A stretch of 64,000 nucleotides of DNA from Chloroflexota bacterium (lineage in GTDB: Bacteria; Chloroflexota; Anaerolineae; Anaerolineales; Anaerolineaceae), in assembly GCA_021825925.1 (NCBI GenBank), contig JAKAFP010000005.1:186001-250000 (forward strand), given 5' to 3'. The translations under genes were made by a program, and so were the position numbers. Each line of letters begins with the position of its first letter. Positions within the stretch are counted from its first letter, which is position 1. Below the pieces are notes generated by a model. That model was not told the origin of the DNA. It worked only from the letters and a program-made list of their open reading frames with translations, and made no database searches. Positions 60,976 through 64,000 of this stretch are shown here, piece after piece.

Positions 60976-62046
60976 TTAAGAAATTAGATTGATCTTATTA
61001 TTAACCGCATGAATTACTTCTTCAGCGTTTAAATCATTTACACGGATCAATTCATCATTATTATCTATCATTATCACAACTAATCCCTTTCCTGTGCGCT
61101 TTTTATCCTTCCCCATTGCATCAATAATTTGATCCGGTTTATACTCCTCTGAAAGAAGATGTGTTTTTAATGCAGGTAATAGATATGTTTTTTCAAGTAA
61201 ATCACATTTGTCTTGGGATAATAACCCTCGTGCAACAGAGATTTGATTAGCAATAATCATTCCGATAATTATTGCTTGTCCGTGTGGAATTCGATAATTA
61301 GTAATTGACTCAATTGCATGACCAACGCAATGTCCATAATTTAACAAATTCCTCCTACCTAGATCATACTCATCACCTTCCATATAACTTAACTTTATGC
61401 GCAATGAAGAAAATATTAGTCTTTCAATCGTGGAAGTATCCCTCTTACTTAACAATCTGAAACTTGTTGCCAAATCAATAAGAGGTGCTTGCCCTCCCAT
61501 AATATGAAGTTTGATTATTTCACCAATCCCGCTATAAAAATCTTCTTCAGTTAAAGTATCAACAAAACTTGGATCAATCCATACTTTAGAAGGAGGATAA
61601 AATGAACCAATAAGGTTCTTATAACCCTTATAGTTTAATGATGTTTTACTTCCAATACAGCTATCAGCTTGAGCAAGTAAAGTGGTAGGAATTAAAATCC
61701 AGTTTATGCCACGATATAATGATGAAGCAACAAACCCTGTTATATCTTGAAGAATTCCACCACCAATAGTAATTAATGTGAGATTTCGTTTTGCTGGACT
61801 TTGTAACAAAAAGTCATAAACCTCTTGAACACCATTTAGAGTTTTATTATCTTCCTCTGCAGAAATTAGCATTAATAAGTTTTTTGGTAAATCCTTTAAT
61901 ACTGAGTCTTTGTACAATTCATAAACTCTATTATCGACAACAAACATTTTGTGATCTAATGCTAGCAATTCATGAAGATAATTGGATAATTGGCCTATAG
62001 TGACTGAGTAATCTTTAACGTTTGATTTAATATCGATCACATGCAT
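60976..62046 (-). CDS. 3-dehydroquinate-synthase-like sugar phosphate cyclase
   Basis: 356 residues from ATG 62046, with GGAGGG five bases upstream; overlaps the SDR gene by 10 bp. Motifs: LTLITIGGGILQDITGFVASSLYRG (NAD site), IPTTLLAQADSCIGSKTSLNYKGYKNLIGSFYPP, GIGEIIKLHIM (metal Glu), RRNLLNYGHCVGHAIES and IPHGQAIIIGM (metal His pair). All three Zn2+ ligands are in place. Compared with true AroB (GGGVIGDLTGF, VDSSVGGKT) there are changes at the substrate loop (GILQD, ADSCIGSKT). With no other shikimate gene nearby but sugar genes on both sides, a cyclitol or another phosphosugar product is more likely than 3-dehydroquinate. Not certain. Confidence 0.75.
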   Translation of the reverse strand: MHVIDIKSNVKDYSVTIGQLSNYLHELLALDHKMFVVDNRVYELYKDSVLKDLPKNLLMLISAEEDNKTLNGVQEVYDFLLQSPAKRNLTLITIGGGILQDITGFVASSLYRGINWILIPTTLLAQADSCIGSKTSLNYKGYKNLIGSFYPPSKVWIDPSFVDTLTEEDFYSGIGEIIKLHIMGGQAPLIDLATSFRLLSKRDTSTIERLIFSSLRIKLSYMEGDEYDLGRRNLLNYGHCVGHAIESITNYRIPHGQAIIIGMIIANQISVARGLLSQDKCDLLEKTYLLPALKTHLLSEEYKPDQIIDAMGKDKKRTGKGLVVIMIDNNDELIRVNDLNAEEVIHAVNNKINLIS

Positions 62047-62705
62047 GAAAACCCTCCATCTAAAACCAAACATTGACCAGTAATATAGGAGTTTAAGTCA
62101 GAACATAAGAATCCAACATAATTGGCCACTTCCTCCGGCTCCGCAAGACGGCCAAGAGGAATTTTGTTGATAATCGTCTCAATATCTTTTGGGGAATTAT
62201 TCAATTTCGTTAAATCGGTATTTACAAATCCTGGTGCAACTGCATTGACCAAAATGTTGTATTGAGCAACTTCTACGGCGAGTGCTCTTGTAAATCCGTT
62301 CAAACCATTCTTACTTACAGAATAAGTTATACGACCGGGCTTTGACACCAAGCTCCAGATTGAACTAATATTAACAATTCTTCCATATCTCTGGTTAATC
62401 ATTCCTTGAATAAGGGCACGAGTAATTCTCATGGGCGCTATGAGGTTTATCTGCAAGGTATTTGCGAAATCATTCTCAGAAATATTTTGAAAGGAAGCTA
62501 TTGGGTTGATTCCTGCATTATTTACTAAAATATCCACTGTCATCGATAGGGATTCGATATACTTATCTATTGACTCGTTGGATTCTAAGTCCATCTCGGC
62601 GTGAGTAGGTATAATAACTTCAACCCCATTAACTCTTAATTGGTCGGCAATTGCTTTGCCAATACCCCGGGATGCTCCGGTAACAAGAGCAACCCTCTTT
62701 TTCAC
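62037..62705 (-). CDS. Short-chain dehydrogenase/reductase (FabG-like)
   Basis: 222 residues, classical SDR. ALVTGASRGIGKAIA is the cofactor loop, ILVNNAGINP the NNAG motif, IVNISSIWS carries the catalytic Ser and TYSVSKNG the Tyr-Lys. The GTG start overlaps the aldolase stop (GTGA), with GGAGG upstream. The C-terminal YITGQCLVLDGGFSC is standard. In this setting it probably reduces the keto group of the sugar or of the aldolase product rather than serving fatty-acid synthesis. Confidence 0.88.
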   Translation of the reverse strand: MKKRVALVTGASRGIGKAIADQLRVNGVEVIIPTHAEMDLESNESIDKYIESLSMTVDILVNNAGINPIASFQNISENDFANTLQINLIAPMRITRALIQGMINQRYGRIVNISSIWSLVSKPGRITYSVSKNGLNGFTRALAVEVAQYNILVNAVAPGFVNTDLTKLNNSPKDIETIINKIPLGRLAEPEEVANYVGFLCSDLNSYITGQCLVLDGGFSCM

Positions 62706-63517
62706 TCTAACAATCCTCCAGCTTTTTCGATCAGGGTCTTGTATCGTGCTTCAAGCATGATCAGCCTTTGATTGTCCTCCATTGAAATTCCATTGTAAAA
62801 ATCGCGTTTATTTCGAAGCCATAATAATTCAAAACCAACAGCTTTTAATATTCCTTTTTCTGGTTCTTTTTCAAGCGCACCTGGACATTGAAAAATTACT
62901 TTTCGAGTCTCATACCTATCCAACGTACCCATTGGAAGTTCTCTCAAAAATGGCAAAGATTGAGCCGAAACCCCACCACCTACCGCATTTTTCAAACCTT
63001 TCTGGTGAGATTTTTCAAATAAACTTTGGGTTATTTCGAATACCTTGCGACTATTAATTTCCTCGCGACTCATGCCTAATGAGCCGGTCAAATCAACTCT
63101 CCCCATCACAATGCCATCCAAGCCATCAATTTCTTTTAATGCCAGCATTTCCTCAAAATTCATGCAACCAGTAATTGTTTCAATGTTTGCTGCAAATTTT
63201 ATGTCTTTTCTTTCATCGTCAGGAAAAGCTAATTTTGAAGCCAAAAGAAATTTTTTTAGAGCAAAAGCAGATTCGATCATCGGGGCGACAATACGTTCGA
63301 CGCCAATGGTTCTACATTCATACATATCTCGGATGGCTTCACATCCACCGATTTTTATCGTTAGACCTAAACCTGCTCGCATAACAACTTCTTTTAATCG
63401 AAGCGCTTCTTCGATACGAGTTCCTTCTGCTTCAAATTCAGCTTTGATACCGGTTACACCATGGTTTTCACGTAAATCAGATAAAGCCTCAACCATTTTG
63501 TGTTCAAGTGTATTCAC
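62702..63517 (-). CDS. HpcH/HpaI-like aldolase (citrate-lyase-beta-type barrel)
   Basis: 271 residues from a GTG with GGAGATA just upstream. TGIKAEFEAEGTRIEEALRLKEVVMRAGLGLTIKIGGCEAIRDMYE, GVERIVAPMIESAFALKKFL, FAANIETITGCMNFEEML and GLDGIVMGRVDLTGSLGM follow the barrel plan of the family (xPxIE, ETxxG, GxxDLxxxLG), with metal-binding Glu and Asp residues. These enzymes cleave or join pyruvate-type units with aldehydes. The long C-terminal tail (EDNQRLIMLEARYKTLIEK) is extra. A pyruvate-derived extension of a sugar is possible. Confidence 0.75.
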   Translation of the reverse strand: MNTLEHKMVEALSDLRENHGVTGIKAEFEAEGTRIEEALRLKEVVMRAGLGLTIKIGGCEAIRDMYECRTIGVERIVAPMIESAFALKKFLLASKLAFPDDERKDIKFAANIETITGCMNFEEMLALKEIDGLDGIVMGRVDLTGSLGMSREEINSRKVFEITQSLFEKSHQKGLKNAVGGGVSAQSLPFLRELPMGTLDRYETRKVIFQCPGALEKEPEKGILKAVGFELLWLRNKRDFYNGISMEDNQRLIMLEARYKTLIEKAGGLLE

Positions 63518-63543
63518 AATTATCTCCTCTCTTGGTTATAACT

Positions 63544-64000
63544 TCATGACTGCCAGCGAGAAATGATCATATTTGATAAGAATTCGTCCTCGTCCAAAAA
63601 AGGATACATATCTTCAAGTGGACTGGAAACCATTCTTCCATCAGGTAATCTTTTCGAACTTATACGAGGACTAAATTGCTGATTTGGATCCATTTTTACG
63701 ACACAAAGAACTGGGCCATTATATTCCAAGACTTTTAAAATATTCTTTCGAATATTACGTAAAGAGGAAATGGCAAGCGTTTTTATACCATAAGCCCGGG
63801 CGATGCTAGCAAAATCGGGGATACCCACACCACTATTTGGGCTTTCTCCAACCAAATTACCATTAAAGAAATTGTTTTGCGTTGTTCGAATGGATAAGTA
63901 ACCACCATTATCGAAAATAAAAATTTTTAAAGGTAAATTATGATATTTTACGGTTGCGAGTTCTTGAATATTAAGTTGGATGCTTCCATCCCCTTCAAAG
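63544..64000 (-). CDS. C-terminal part of a thiamine-diphosphate enzyme (acetolactate-synthase-like, partial)
   Basis: The frame is open to the right edge, so only the last ~150 residues are seen. The ThDP motif is complete: GDGSIQLNIQELATVKYHNLPLKIFIFDNGGYLSIRTTQNNFFNG, where GDGS and the distant N-G pair bind the diphosphate and Mg2+. GIPDFASIARAYGIKT and VLCVVKMDPNQQFSPRISS then follow as in acetolactate synthase and its sugar-cluster relatives. It stops 26 bp before the aldolase gene. Together with that gene it suggests carbon-carbon bond chemistry on a sugar precursor. The exact reaction cannot be given without the N-terminal half. Confidence 0.82.
   Translation of the reverse strand, partial: FEGDGSIQLNIQELATVKYHNLPLKIFIFDNGGYLSIRTTQNNFFNGNLVGESPNSGVGIPDFASIARAYGIKTLAISSLRNIRKNILKVLEYNGPVLCVVKMDPNQQFSPRISSKRLPDGRMVSSPLEDMYPFLDEDEFLSNMIISRWQS

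Noticed and set aside
1-64000. CRISPR array or cas genes
   Set aside because: No regularly spaced repeats and no Cas-like proteins were found; the two repeats at 37.8 kb are only two, and their cores are palindromic.

Overview
The window looks like a chromosomal segment from an uncultured or little-studied environmental bacterium. I suspect Chloroflexota (Anaerolineae-like), because of the family mix (AcsA-like synthetase, ferritin-like VIT protein, HD-GYP and MCP sensors, GtrA and membrane glycosyltransferases), frequent TTG/GTG starts and no lipid A or LPS-core genes. That is inference; no rRNA or marker gene fixes the taxon. No tRNA, rRNA or CRISPR array was seen.

Layout. 1-3.1 kb: the end of a probable DegT-type aminotransferase, an MFS transporter with a clear promoter, and a ferritin-like/VIT membrane iron protein. 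3.1-7.6 kb (minus): a four-gene operon of AcsA-like synthetase, carrier protein, MBOAT acyltransferase and SGNH-like protein, laid out like dltACBD but with an acetate-type activating enzyme. 7.8-9.8 kb (minus): a large membrane glycosyltransferase. 10-37.3 kb: a surface-polysaccharide cluster. It has a WbaP-like initiating phosphotransferase, a Wzm/Wzt ABC exporter, about 14 glycosyltransferases (GT2, GT4, CgeB-like, a DUF6492 fusion and one unassigned protein), five methyltransferase domains, a NodB-like domain fused to a methyltransferase, two hexapeptide acyltransferases and an epimerase. Many genes overlap by ATGA, so it is probably transcribed as a few long units. Much of 13-30 kb is strikingly AT-rich, which suggests mosaic transfer.

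37.3-42.3 kb is a compact accessory cassette. A 1.5-kb non-coding region carries two 58-59 bp direct repeats with palindromic cores. It is followed by a 64-residue ParA-like P-loop protein overlapping a ParB-like gene, then a membrane protein with a NERD nuclease-related domain. Strong terminators separate the parts. I regard this as the best candidate for an undescribed system. 42.3-44.5 kb (minus) holds a GtrA protein and a membrane glycosyltransferase.

44.7-59.3 kb is ordinary chromosome of higher GC: bacterioferritin, a tyrosine recombinase with a predicted leaderless promoter, small membrane proteins, a LysE exporter, an MCP with two type-1 binding-protein domains, a SufS-type desulfurase with a membrane CxxC thioredoxin-fold protein, an unknown gene, a DUF4870-like protein, a ketopantoate reductase-like protein, a PAS-GAF-HD-GYP c-di-GMP phosphodiesterase, a LURP-one-like protein, and a soluble Rossmann domain joined to a chemoreceptor signalling hairpin. 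59.5-64 kb (minus) is the downstream end of a second sugar cluster: a ThDP enzyme (cut by the window edge), an HpcH/HpaI-like aldolase, an SDR, a 3-dehydroquinate-synthase-like cyclase, a dolichyl-phosphate-type GT2 and GtrA. It may make and transfer an unusual, possibly carbocyclic, sugar.
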